From NCBI RefSeq assembly GCF_034929435.1, contig NZ_JAYFUM010000023.1:68292-132291 (forward strand): 64,000 nucleotides of DNA, written 5' to 3'. The notes under the pieces are model-generated. The model ran no database searches, was not told the DNA's origin, and worked only from the letters and a program-made list of their open reading frames with translations. This DNA is from Arcicella rigui (GTDB lineage Bacteria; Bacteroidota; Bacteroidia; Cytophagales; Spirosomataceae). Of the stretch, positions 1 through 8,324 are shown piece by piece (position 1 is the first letter of the stretch; each line of letters starts with the position of its first letter). A program made the translations under genes and the position numbers.

Positions 1-616
1 GCAAATAATTAAATTCTCCGTCTGACTTGTTGGTTTTATCTCTTAACTGATATTGTTTTAATTCACTGGCTGTCTTTGCAGGATTTGCAATTGCGTCAAA
101 ATTAGGAACCAGTAAAATTCTTTGTGCAGATATAACAACACCATTATTTTGAAGATATGTCTTAAATTTATTTGACAGAGTTGTTTTTCCACTACCATTA
201 GCACCTATTGCAACGACATTGCTATCAAAATATCCAATCTTGTTAAAAAAATCAATATTGAATTCAATTTGTTCATAAAGAACAGAAACATTTAAGCTAT
301 TTTGTTCTATATTGCTTTTTATCTGTGATTTCCAATGCTCATTATTGTGAGCTATAAATGATGAATTAGGTTGTCCTCTGAAAGGTAATGTAGATAATAT
401 GCTTTCTAAGTTTGATTGAAATTGATTAAGGTAGTTAATCTTTAATTCTCCTTGCTTTGCCTTATCCTCTAATTTTGAGGTTAAAGAAATAACCTTATCA
501 ATGTTGTCTAAAGTCAAGGCATTACAATCAAGTTCAAAAGCACCTTGACGATGAACATTCAAGTCTCTTTTTGCAGTTTCAATGAACTGAATAAAATTTT
601 CAATTTCTGCACTCAT
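1..616 (-). CDS. AAA family ATPase, N-terminal part (runs off the left edge)
   Basis: An open frame on the minus strand starts at the ATG at 614-616 and runs without a stop to the window edge, giving about 205 residues. The first 120 or so are predicted helical. They are followed by a Walker A P-loop (GANGSGKTT) coded near 190-215. This arrangement resembles AAA_13 or RecF/SMC-type ATPases, in which a helical N-terminus precedes or interrupts the ATPase core. Such proteins occur in DNA repair and in defence systems such as retron or OLD-like ATPases, but the C-terminal half is missing, so the role cannot be assigned. No partner gene lies upstream; the next 700 bases hold repeats. Confidence 0.8.
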   Translation of the reverse strand, partial: MSAEIENFIQFIETAKRDLNVHRQGAFELDCNALTLDNIDKVISLTSKLEDKAKQGELKINYLNQFQSNLESILSTLPFRGQPNSSFIAHNNEHWKSQIKSNIEQNSLNVSVLYEQIEFNIDFFNKIGYFDSNVVAIGANGSGKTTLSNKFKTYLQNNGVVISAQRILLVPNFDAIANPAKTASELKQYQLRDKTNKSDGEFNYL

Positions 617-857
617 ATTGGTAGTAGTATTGTCTTAAAATTACTGGTAACTCGCTAATATGCGAAAGTTTTGTAGTAATTTTTGTGTTTTTTGTTGTAC
701 TATTGATGTGGTACTTTTGGTATTGTTAATGTATTGCTTTTATAAGCTAATCTACCCATTTCCAAATACAATCAAAAAGATTAAATGCACTAATTACAAA
801 AAACTTATTATACGGTAAGTTTTCTTGAGCTAATACAAATTATGGCTGTATTTACTT

Positions 858-898
858 GGGAGTGTTCACTCAACTGTGTCAGTTGAGTGAACACTCCC
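858..898. repeat. Perfect 19-bp inverted repeat, 3-nt loop
   Basis: The arms are 858-876 and 880-898, identical as reverse complements, around the loop TGT. The stem is GC-rich at its base (GGGAGTG). No T-run follows on the plus strand, so it is not a typical terminator. It lies 242 bases upstream of the start of the AAA ATPase gene and directly touches the 42-bp tandem array, so it may mark the end of an element. Confidence 0.85.
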
Positions 899-1150
899 CT
901 TACATTTAGCGTTAAGCCTCTTTAATCTTGATAATTGCCACTTGCTTTTAGTGTTAAGCCACTTTAATCTTAATATATGCCACTTGCATTTAGTGTTAAG
1001 GCTCTTTAATCTTGATAATTGCCACTTACATTTAGTAATAAGGCATTTCAATCTTGATAATTGCCACTTACATTTAGCGTTAAGCCTTTTTAATCTTGAT
1101 AATTGCTACTTACATCTGGCGTTATGGCATTTTCATTTAGCGTTATGCCA
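899..1150. repeat. Six tandem copies of a 42-bp repeat
   Basis: Six head-to-tail units of exactly 42 bp begin at 899, 941, 983, 1025, 1067 and 1109. Each reads approximately CTTACATTTAGCGTTAAGCC followed by a segment ending in TAATCTTGATAATTGCCA. Units 1 to 5 differ at a few positions; unit 6 is degenerate in its second half. Because 42 is divisible by three, both strands show spurious open frames with a 14-residue period. There are no unique spacers, so this is a minisatellite and not CRISPR. Confidence 0.9.
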
Positions 1151-1251
1151 ATTGTACATTCCTCATTCATGATTCAAAACTTTGCACTCTGTTAATTCTT
1201 TGTTTGTTTATTACTTCGCTTAACCAACATCCAATAAAGCTACAAAAAACA

Positions 1252-1300
1252 AAAACTCCCCCAATCAGCAACTTACCGATTGGGGGAGTTTTGTTTTTTA
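1252..1300. terminator. Bidirectional rho-independent terminator
   Basis: A 15-bp perfect stem (1252-1266 with 1278-1292, core ACTCCCCCAATC) has an 11-nt loop. A T-rich tract follows on the plus strand and on the minus strand as well. It lies just past the stop codon of the MFS transporter and ends the minus-strand sugar-acid block. Confidence 0.88.
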
Positions 1301-1311
1301 TTCACTCTTAC

Positions 1312-2586
1312 CTACAAATCTATTTTTTGCATTTTGGGTGTAAGCAGGTGAATTACTCCCCAAGCCAACAAGTACGCAAATCCGCAAACTAAGAAGATGA
1401 TATTGTAGCCACCGTTGAGGTCGCCTAATAATTTGTACTTGTCCAAAATGATTCCAATAAAATATGGGAACAAAACGCCTCCCAAAGAACCTGCCATTCC
1501 GCCAATGCCTACGACTGAACTAATGGCTTTTTTCGGAAACATATCTGAAACAATGGTGAAAATATTGGCACTCCAAGCCTGATGAGCCGAAGCCGCCAAG
1601 CTTATTAAAAACACTGCAACCCAAATATCCGAAGCATAACGAGCTAACACAATGGGCGTTACGGCCATGGCAAAAATAAACATGGCTGTTTTTCGGGCTT
1701 TGAAGACCGTCCAACCTTTTTTGATAAAATAGCCCGATAAATAACCACCACCGATACTTCCAAGCGTTGTACAAGTATATAATACAGCAAGATGCAAGCT
1801 TGGTTTTTTCAAATCTAAAGCAAAAGTCGAGGAAAAATACGAAGGCAACCAGAACAGGAAAAACCACCAAATGGGGTCGGTCAGGAATTTACCAGCTACA
1901 AAAGCCCACGTTTGTTTGTACTTAAATAATTGTAGCCAAGGTACTGAATCTCCCGTAATTTCTTCTTCGTTATCGCTGTGGATATGCTGAAATTCTTCGG
2001 CTGAAAGATTTTTTTTGCGAGCAGGTATTTCATAAATAAACCACCAGAATACTAACCAGATAAAACCTATTGCCCCTGTAATAATGAAGGCTTCTTCCCA
2101 ACCGTAAGCTCCTAAAATCCACGGAACCATAATGGGTGCAACAACTGCCCCAATGTTTGCTCCTGAATTGAAAATACCTGTGGCTAAAGCTCTTTCTTTT
2201 TTAGGAAACCACTCCGCTACCGACTTGATAGCGGCAGGGAAATTCCCAGCTTCACCAAAACCCAGTGATGCACGGGCAATGCTAAAGCCTAAAGTAGTTT
2301 TGGCGGCGGCATGAAAAATAGCGGCAATACTCCAAATAATAATGGAAATTGTATAACCCATTTTCGTCCCGATTTTATCAATAATTCTTCCGAATATCAA
2401 TAAACCAATGGCATAAGATGCCGTAAAAGCCATTACTACTTTAGAGTAATCACTCTCTGACCAAGATAATTCCTTTTCGAGTGTTGGTTTTAGTAAGCCA
2501 ATTACTTGTCTATCAAGATAATTGATGGTTGTGGCAAAAAACAACAAGGCTACAATCGTCCAACGGTAAGTACCTGATTTTTTCAT
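1312..2586 (-). CDS. MFS transporter, ExuT-like hexuronate:H+ symporter
   Basis: The 424-residue protein has about 12 hydrophobic segments. It carries the anion:cation symporter signature NYLDR at residues 22-26 and a GFGEAGNFPA motif in the fourth segment, as in ExuT/GudP-type transporters. It would import glucuronate or galacturonate across the inner membrane. The start ATG (2584-2586) shares its A with the TAA of the upstream GH43 gene, so the two are translationally coupled. It is the last gene of the uronate block and is followed by a strong terminator. Substrate choice is inferred from the UxuA and GH67 neighbours. Confidence 0.88.
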   Translation of the reverse strand: MKKSGTYRWTIVALLFFATTINYLDRQVIGLLKPTLEKELSWSESDYSKVVMAFTASYAIGLLIFGRIIDKIGTKMGYTISIIIWSIAAIFHAAAKTTLGFSIARASLGFGEAGNFPAAIKSVAEWFPKKERALATGIFNSGANIGAVVAPIMVPWILGAYGWEEAFIITGAIGFIWLVFWWFIYEIPARKKNLSAEEFQHIHSDNEEEITGDSVPWLQLFKYKQTWAFVAGKFLTDPIWWFFLFWLPSYFSSTFALDLKKPSLHLAVLYTCTTLGSIGGGYLSGYFIKKGWTVFKARKTAMFIFAMAVTPIVLARYASDIWVAVFLISLAASAHQAWSANIFTIVSDMFPKKAISSVVGIGGMAGSLGGVLFPYFIGIILDKYKLLGDLNGGYNIIFLVCGFAYLLAWGVIHLLTPKMQKIDL

Positions 2587-3617
2587 TATTTATAAGCTGA
2601 GATTGTCTGAATACTTCCGTCTGGATTATGTTTCAATTCAGTCACTTTTACATTTCTTAAATGTGTTTTTCCTGAAATCTGTACGTCGTGATAAAATAAA
2701 TACCATTTGCCTTTGATTTCAACAATTGAATGGTGGTTTGTCCAGCCATCAACAGGATTCAACACAACGCCTTGATAAGTAAATGGGCCGTAAGGATTAT
2801 CTCCAGTAGCATAAGCGATAAAGTGTGTATCACCCGTTGAATAAGAGAAGTAATATTTTCCTTTGTACTTGTGCAACCAAGAAGCTTCAAAAAAACGTTT
2901 GGTATTATCGCCTGCTAATAATTCTTTTCCATTTTTATCAAGGATTTTTACGTCTTTTGCTTCTTCGGCAAAGCTCAACATATCTTTACTTAACTTCGCA
3001 ATTTTAGGCGATAAAGCTGGCTGATTGTCGTCTTGTAATTTTCCATTTGGCTCATAAGTTCCTGTTTTCCAACGTTGTAATTGTCCGCCCCAGATACCTC
3101 CGAAGTACATATAGTAACTTCCGTCTGTATCTTTAAAAACACATGGGTCGATACTGAAACTTCCTTTGATAGGTGCTGGTTCGGCTTTGAATGGCCCAAC
3201 TGGACTTTTACTGGTTGCAACGCCAATTCTGAAAACATCACTTTTGTCTTTCACGGGAAAGTACAAATAATAAGTACCATTTTTGAAAGCTGCATCTGGT
3301 GCCCATAATTGGCGACCAGCCCAAGGAATATTCTTGATGTCTAAAGCTACGCCATTGTCTTTTACTTTTCCTCCGATTTTATCCAATGATAAAATATGAA
3401 AATCTTTCATATCAAAATGACCGCCTTCATCGTCCTCTTTTACGCCAGACTCAATGTCATGCGATGGGTAAATATAAATTTTACCATTGAATACATGAGC
3501 TGAAGGGTCGGCTGTGAAAATATGCGAAACCAAAGGTTGAGAAATAGGCTTCTTTGCTTGACCCAAAACTGACAATGAAGTAGCAAGCATTAAAATTGAC
3601 AAAATTTGTTTTTTCAT
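2586..3617 (-). CDS. Glycoside hydrolase family 43 protein (secreted)
   Basis: A signal peptide of about 19 residues precedes a five-bladed propeller typical of GH43 (343 residues in all). The three GH43 acidic residues can be placed: general base D37 (TADPSAH), pKa modulator D157 (SIDPCVF) and acid E244 (FEASWLH). GH43 enzymes are beta-xylosidases, arabinofuranosidases or arabinanases. Next to a GH67 alpha-glucuronidase a xylan-related activity is likely, with export to the periplasm. The stop codon overlaps the start of the MFS gene by one base. No carbohydrate-binding module is seen. Confidence 0.88.
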   Translation of the reverse strand: MKKQILSILMLATSLSVLGQAKKPISQPLVSHIFTADPSAHVFNGKIYIYPSHDIESGVKEDDEGGHFDMKDFHILSLDKIGGKVKDNGVALDIKNIPWAGRQLWAPDAAFKNGTYYLYFPVKDKSDVFRIGVATSKSPVGPFKAEPAPIKGSFSIDPCVFKDTDGSYYMYFGGIWGGQLQRWKTGTYEPNGKLQDDNQPALSPKIAKLSKDMLSFAEEAKDVKILDKNGKELLAGDNTKRFFEASWLHKYKGKYYFSYSTGDTHFIAYATGDNPYGPFTYQGVVLNPVDGWTNHHSIVEIKGKWYLFYHDVQISGKTHLRNVKVTELKHNPDGSIQTISAYK

Positions 3618-3746
3618 GATTAATTAAATTAGAAATAAGCTGTTTTTTTAATTGAAAAAAGTATTGTATTCGACAAATTTATGACAATATCTATCTTTTT
3701 CAATACATTTTCAATAAAAATATAGAACACATAAGAACACTTATCG

Positions 3747-3791
3747 GCTTTAGGCATTAAATTTTGTAGCAAAAAGCTTATAGCCTAAAGC
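3747..3791. terminator. Weak hairpin behind the SDR gene
   Basis: GCTTTAGGC (3747-3755) pairs with GCCTAAAGC (3783-3791) around a 27-nt AT-rich loop. It lies a few bases past the stop of the minus-strand SDR gene and ahead of the GH43 gene. It could attenuate transcription between them; there is no clean T-run. Confidence 0.4.
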
Positions 3792-3795
3792 AACT

Positions 3796-4545
3796 CTAAA
3801 ATCCTATTGAATTTCCGCCATCCACAGGAAGTGAAGCACCTGTGATATACTTTGCTTCGTCGGAAGATAAAAATACTGCTGCCATACCAATATCTTCGGG
3901 CTGACCGAAATAGCCCATTGGCGTTCTGTCGAGAGCTTTGTGTTTTCTGGCAGGGTCGGAATTCATAGCAGTTTTTGACATTGCCGTTTCAATAAATCCG
4001 GGAGCAATGGCATTTACTCGAACATTTTGTGTTGAAAATTCCATTGCTAAAGCTTTTACCATGCCTTCAACCCCACATTTTGAAGCCGTGTAAGCCACTA
4101 CTCTGTCGATACCATAATAGGCCGCCATTGAAGAAATCATCAAAATTGAACCTTTTTTGCGTGGAAGCATTCTTTTCGCACAAGCTCTTGTCAGGGCGAA
4201 AACGGCATTCAAATTGGTATTGACAATTCTGCTAAATTCTTCGTCTGTTACTTCTACGGCAAATTTTTTCATATTGATTCCCGCATTGTTGACCAAAATA
4301 TCAATCTCTCCAATTTCTGTCTCAACTTGGTCAACCAAGTCTTCTAAACGCTCTAAATCCGTCACATCATTGACGAAGTAAAAAGCGTTTTCACCCAATG
4401 CCGATACGGCTTCATTGAGCATTTGTTCACGTCTGCCCGTGATGACTACTTTCGCTCCTGCTTGAATCATGCACTGAGCAATGGCAAAGCCAATTCCACT
4501 TCCACCCCCAGTAATCAGGGCAATTTTTCCTTGTAATGAAAACAT
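3796..4545 (-). CDS. SDR oxidoreductase, probable D-mannonate or 2-deoxygluconate dehydrogenase
   Basis: This is a classical 249-residue short-chain dehydrogenase. It has the cofactor motif TGGGSGIG (12-19), NNAG (86-89), a catalytic serine around 138-139, Y152 and K156 (YTASK), and a C-terminal PVDGG. It fits the KduD/gluconate 5-dehydrogenase/YjmF branch. YjmF-type SDRs next to mannonate dehydratase act as D-mannonate (fructuronate) oxidoreductase, replacing the unrelated UxuB of E. coli. No other fructuronate reductase is present in the window, which supports this role. Substrate is inferred from context only. Confidence 0.85.
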   Translation of the reverse strand: MFSLQGKIALITGGGSGIGFAIAQCMIQAGAKVVITGRREQMLNEAVSALGENAFYFVNDVTDLERLEDLVDQVETEIGEIDILVNNAGINMKKFAVEVTDEEFSRIVNTNLNAVFALTRACAKRMLPRKKGSILMISSMAAYYGIDRVVAYTASKCGVEGMVKALAMEFSTQNVRVNAIAPGFIETAMSKTAMNSDPARKHKALDRTPMGYFGQPEDIGMAAVFLSSDEAKYITGASLPVDGGNSIGF

Positions 4546-4627
4546 AATTTTTTTAGCTGTAAGCTTTGAGCGGTGAGCTATGAGCCATCAGCTTTTTTAA
4601 TTGAAAGTATTTAAGGACGAATTTACT

Positions 4628-4722
4628 ACACAGAGTTTAGCAGAGTTTTAAGAGTTTCACAGAGAAATATGATTATAAAAACACTCTGTGAAACTCTTTT
4701 AATTCTCTATGTTACTCTGTGT
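4628..4722. repeat. Intergenic palindromic repeat, copy 1
   Basis: The segment starts ACACAGAG, contains GAGTTTCACAGAG and its complement CTCTGTGAAACTC, and ends ACTCTGTGT, so it can fold into a long imperfect cruciform. Short 'agctttgagc' type sequences flank it at 4554-4593 and 4727-4767. Copies 2 and 3 lie at 8191-8281 and 10968-11026 in the same gene block. Confidence 0.75.
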
Positions 4723-4769
4723 CAAGCTGGTGGCTCAAAGCTCAAAGCTCATCGCTGACAGCTAAAAAA

Positions 4770-6878
4770 CTATCTCAACTGATAAATCTCCACCAATTTT
4801 TTTACTTCTTCCAAACTCCTTTCTGGTTTCGGGAATTGTGCTGGAATTGGCATTTTGGAATATTGTTGGAAGTACAAAACACAAGCATCACGCCACCAAA
4901 CGGCTTCTCTTTCTTGTACTGCCAAACGCCCAGCTACGTCTTCAAAAATTTCTTTGTCAATGTTGGGTTTTACCGTATTCCATGCTTTACGCATTTCTTT
5001 TACTGAAGCTAAACCTGTGTAATAGCGAGTACAGAGTTCGTCCCAAAGTGTGTTGCCTGTTGATAATTTTGTTTTCCAAGCCACATGGTGAAACCACAAT
5101 AAGTACGGCAATGGCGTTTTGGCTGGGTCATTCCATTGATTTTGTACTTCGGGCGTGTAAAGTAAAAGTGCTTCCGAACCATTTTTGGTTCTGTCGAAAC
5201 CAATCCCCAAAGTATCAGCACGGTGATAATATGCCGAAGCCCAATCGGAACGGTCGCTTTTCATCAACCAAGGCTCAGGCCCAAAGTGAATGCCTTGCCC
5301 CATGATGTGATGTAAACCCAAAGGAGTGGTGAAATTCACATAATTTTCACGAGATTCCATTAAAAGTTTAGTCACAGTTTTGACTGTTTTTACCTCGTGA
5401 CTCAATGTCATTTTTACCCATTCATTAGCAATTTGCTCAGATGATAATTCATGATTCCAAGCCAAACGACCAAAAGCATACCAATTGGCTTGCGACATAA
5501 AATGCCCTGTCCAGTTTCTATCCGAACCCGTATTGGCTACGCCTGCAATGGCAGTTAATTGATAATTATGCAAAGAACCATCCACTACTTTTGCCACCGT
5601 CGAACCTTTTCCTTTTACATAAGTATCTGATTCTAAACACTCTTTAAACAGAGGAGCTAAATACACCAAGTTGGTTGTAAAACCCAAGTACTCTTGTGTA
5701 ATCTGAAATTCCATTGCCAAAGGCGTTTTGGGCATTGCTCCAAAAAGCGGATGAAAAGGCTCACGTGGTTGAAAATCTATCGGCCCATTTTTTACTTGAA
5801 CGATTACTTTTTTATCAAACTGTCCATCTAAAGGTTTGAAGTCCTTGTACGCTTCTTTATAGCGGTCGCCTTTCGGATCGTCTTTTGAACTTGGTTTATA
5901 CACGAATGCTCGCCAAATCACTACGCCAGTGTATGGTTTTAAAGCTTCTGCCAACATATTTGCTCCGTCGGCATGAGTTCTGCCAAAATCTTGAGGGCCG
6001 GGTTCGCCTTCTGAATTGGCTTTTACCAAGTATCCTCCAAAATCAGGAATGATGCTATAAATTTCTTGTGTTTTAGCCTGCCACCAAGCACGTACTTGTG
6101 GGTCGAGTGGGTCAGAAGTTTTTGCTCCTTTGAGAATTTTCGGAGCAGCAAAATTGATAGATAAAAATACTTTGATGCCATAAGGACGAAAAACATCTGC
6201 CAATGCTTTTACTTTCAACAAGTACTCTTTTGTCATAAATCTTGCACTGGCATTTACATTATTTACCACGGTGGCGTTGATGCCAATTGAGGCATTCGCA
6301 CGAGCATAATCTTTATAGCGTGGGTCGATATTTTCGGGCAATTCGTACCATTTCCACAGAGAAGAACCAGCATAACCTCTTTCGATTGTTCCGAGTGGAT
6401 TATCCCAATGATTCAACATTCTGTATTGAATTTTGGGATTACTTATTATCGAAATATTCGTCAAAGATTTTCCTGTTTGAATACTTCTGAGTAATTCAAA
6501 AGTACCGTACAAAATGCCTTTTTCAGTATTGGCATTGATGACGATATTACCATTTTGGTTTTTAATGGAATAACCTTCTTCGTTTAAATCTTTGTTTTCC
6601 GACAATTGAAAAATAATTCCTCCAGTACTTTTTGAAGTAGCAACTACTGGAACAGATTTGCCTAACAAACCTTTTAAACCCAATTGTAATTCGCTTGAAG
6701 CAGTTTTTGCAATTTCGCCTTGAACGTTGGCAACAATGAATTTTGTAAGACGAGCATAATTTTCTCTTTCTTGCTGATTCTTGATTAAATCATATTTCAA
6801 CCACAAACGATAGCCATCGTCTGCAAAGGTTTTTGTGCTTAGGCAAAGCAATAAAAGGTACAGTATTTTTTTGAACAT
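4770..6878 (-). CDS. aguA: Alpha-glucuronidase, GH67 (secreted)
   Basis: The 702-residue protein has a 19-residue signal peptide (cleavage near TFA-DD) and matches GH67 over its full length: an N-terminal alpha/beta domain (to about 150), a TIM barrel and a C-terminal helical domain. The GH67 hallmark around SEGEPGPQDFGR holds the likely acid E290; D368 (GPIDF) and E396 (TQEYLG) fit the two residues that activate water. GH67 enzymes remove (4-O-methyl)glucuronic acid from the non-reducing end of xylo-oligosaccharides. This provides the glucuronate handled by the neighbouring UxuA and transporter. It lies 38 bases after uxuA. Confidence 0.95.
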   Translation of the reverse strand: MFKKILYLLLLCLSTKTFADDGYRLWLKYDLIKNQQERENYARLTKFIVANVQGEIAKTASSELQLGLKGLLGKSVPVVATSKSTGGIIFQLSENKDLNEEGYSIKNQNGNIVINANTEKGILYGTFELLRSIQTGKSLTNISIISNPKIQYRMLNHWDNPLGTIERGYAGSSLWKWYELPENIDPRYKDYARANASIGINATVVNNVNASARFMTKEYLLKVKALADVFRPYGIKVFLSINFAAPKILKGAKTSDPLDPQVRAWWQAKTQEIYSIIPDFGGYLVKANSEGEPGPQDFGRTHADGANMLAEALKPYTGVVIWRAFVYKPSSKDDPKGDRYKEAYKDFKPLDGQFDKKVIVQVKNGPIDFQPREPFHPLFGAMPKTPLAMEFQITQEYLGFTTNLVYLAPLFKECLESDTYVKGKGSTVAKVVDGSLHNYQLTAIAGVANTGSDRNWTGHFMSQANWYAFGRLAWNHELSSEQIANEWVKMTLSHEVKTVKTVTKLLMESRENYVNFTTPLGLHHIMGQGIHFGPEPWLMKSDRSDWASAYYHRADTLGIGFDRTKNGSEALLLYTPEVQNQWNDPAKTPLPYLLWFHHVAWKTKLSTGNTLWDELCTRYYTGLASVKEMRKAWNTVKPNIDKEIFEDVAGRLAVQEREAVWWRDACVLYFQQYSKMPIPAQFPKPERSLEEVKKLVEIYQLR

Positions 6879-6916
6879 TTTAGATAAATTTTCTTAAACA
6901 ATGATGGCATATACAC

Positions 6917-8125
6917 TTACTTCAAACTACGTTCAATCCCCAATTGTAACCCTCTTAATTCTGCTAATCCTTTCAAACGACCAATGGCTGCATAACCAGG
7001 ATATGATTTACTCTTCCCTGTTTTATCCAAATCGTCTAACATTAAATGCCCATGGTCTGGTCGCATAGGAATCGCAAAAACACCTTCGTTGACTGCTTTT
7101 CTACGATTTTGTTCCAACACAATTGCCTTTACCACTTCGTACATATCTACATCGCCAGCCAAATGAGCAGCTTCGTGAAAATTCAATGGGTTTTCCTCTC
7201 TTTTGGTTGTTCTCAAGTGTAAAAAATGGATGCGTTCACCAAAGCGTTGAATCATTTTTGGTAAGTCATTGTCTTCTCTCACGCCCAAAGAACCCGTACA
7301 AAAAGTAATACCATTGGCTATTACATCGCAAGCGTCCATCAATTGAGCCAAGTCTTTTTCAGTACTTACTACTCTGGGCAAGCCTAACAAAGATTTTGGT
7401 GGGTCGTCGGGATGAATACATAAATTCACGCCTAATTCCTGAGCCAAAGGAGCAATTTGTTGCACGAAATAATACAAATTGGCTCGCAGTTCTGCATCGC
7501 CGATATGTTTGTAATTATCTAATAAAGCTTGAAAATTACTGAGTTCAAATGCTTCTTCAGAACCGGGTAAACCCAATAAAACGGTATTGGTCAGCAAAGC
7601 GATTTCTTCGGCAGTCATACGTTCAAACTTCTGTAATGCTGAGACTTGTACTTCTTCCGAATAATCTAAAGGGGCATTGGGTCTTTTCAGAATGTATAAA
7701 TCAAAAAGAGCAAAATCCTCCCAAACAAAACGCAAAGCTTTTGAGCCATCGGGCATTTCATAATTTAGGTTTGTTCTTGACCAATCCAATACGGGCATGA
7801 AATTATAACATACCGTTTTGATGCCACAAGCTGCTAAATTTTGAAGTGAAATCTTATAATTTTCAATATAAATTTTTCTCGAAGGCAAACCTTTTTTGAT
7901 GTCTTCGTGAACTGGCAAACTCTCTACAACCACCCAAGTAAGAGGAGTATATTTATCGTTATCTGCTTCAATTATTTGGATTCTTTTTTTGATTTCTTCA
8001 ATTGTCCAAACTTCTCCAACAGGTATTTGGTGCAAGGCTGAAACTACACCCGTACAACCTGCTTGGCGAATGTGCATCAAAGAAACTGGGTCGTTGGGGC
8101 CAAACCAACGCATTGTGTGCATCAT
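6917..8125 (-). CDS. uxuA: Mannonate dehydratase
   Basis: The 402-residue protein matches UxuA throughout, beginning MRWFGPNDPVSL and including the TIM-barrel motifs NLCIHPDDPP and MRPDHGHLMLDD. It converts D-mannonate to 2-keto-3-deoxygluconate in the cytoplasm, using a divalent metal. Two ATG codons stand in tandem at the start, and a third at residue 5 would remove four residues. Its normal partners, glucuronate isomerase (UxaC), KDG kinase and KDPG aldolase, are absent from this window and must be encoded elsewhere. Confidence 0.95.
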   Translation of the reverse strand: MMHTMRWFGPNDPVSLMHIRQAGCTGVVSALHQIPVGEVWTIEEIKKRIQIIEADNDKYTPLTWVVVESLPVHEDIKKGLPSRKIYIENYKISLQNLAACGIKTVCYNFMPVLDWSRTNLNYEMPDGSKALRFVWEDFALFDLYILKRPNAPLDYSEEVQVSALQKFERMTAEEIALLTNTVLLGLPGSEEAFELSNFQALLDNYKHIGDAELRANLYYFVQQIAPLAQELGVNLCIHPDDPPKSLLGLPRVVSTEKDLAQLMDACDVIANGITFCTGSLGVREDNDLPKMIQRFGERIHFLHLRTTKREENPLNFHEAAHLAGDVDMYEVVKAIVLEQNRRKAVNEGVFAIPMRPDHGHLMLDDLDKTGKSKSYPGYAAIGRLKGLAELRGLQLGIERSLK

Positions 8126-8190
8126 TTGAGTTGTGAATTATGAGTTTTGAATGATGAATTATTTTAATCTGATTGCTGGATAATTTTCTT

Positions 8191-8281
8191 ACACAGAGTT
8201 AAGCAAAGTTCTTTCTTGAGTTTCACAGAGTCTTCATAATAATCTCAGTGAAACTCATTTATTCTCAGTGGCTCTCTGTGT
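8191..8281. repeat. Intergenic palindromic repeat, copy 2
   Basis: It has the same plan as the repeat at 4628: ACACAGAG at the left, GAGTTTCACAGAG and CAGTGAAACTC inside, CTCTGTGT at the right. An 'agctcgtcgctcattgctc' type stretch follows at 8294-8327. It fills the gap between uxuA and the neighbouring Gfo/Idh/MocA gene. Confidence 0.75.
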
Positions 8282-8324
8282 CTTTCATAAGAAAAGCTCG
8301 TCGCTCATTGCTCAAAGCTGATAG

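Noticed and set aside
899..1150. CRISPR array
   Set aside because: The units are contiguous with no unique spacers, and there are no cas genes in the window.
866..1172. Two overlapping open frames (61 and 76 codons) on opposite strands with a 14-residue period
   Set aside because: They are produced by the 42-bp tandem repeat, whose length is divisible by three; the composition (Leu, His, Cys, Asn repeats) is not protein-like.
1204..1392. 62-codon plus-strand frame
   Set aside because: It spans the terminator and the 3' end of the MFS gene on the other strand.
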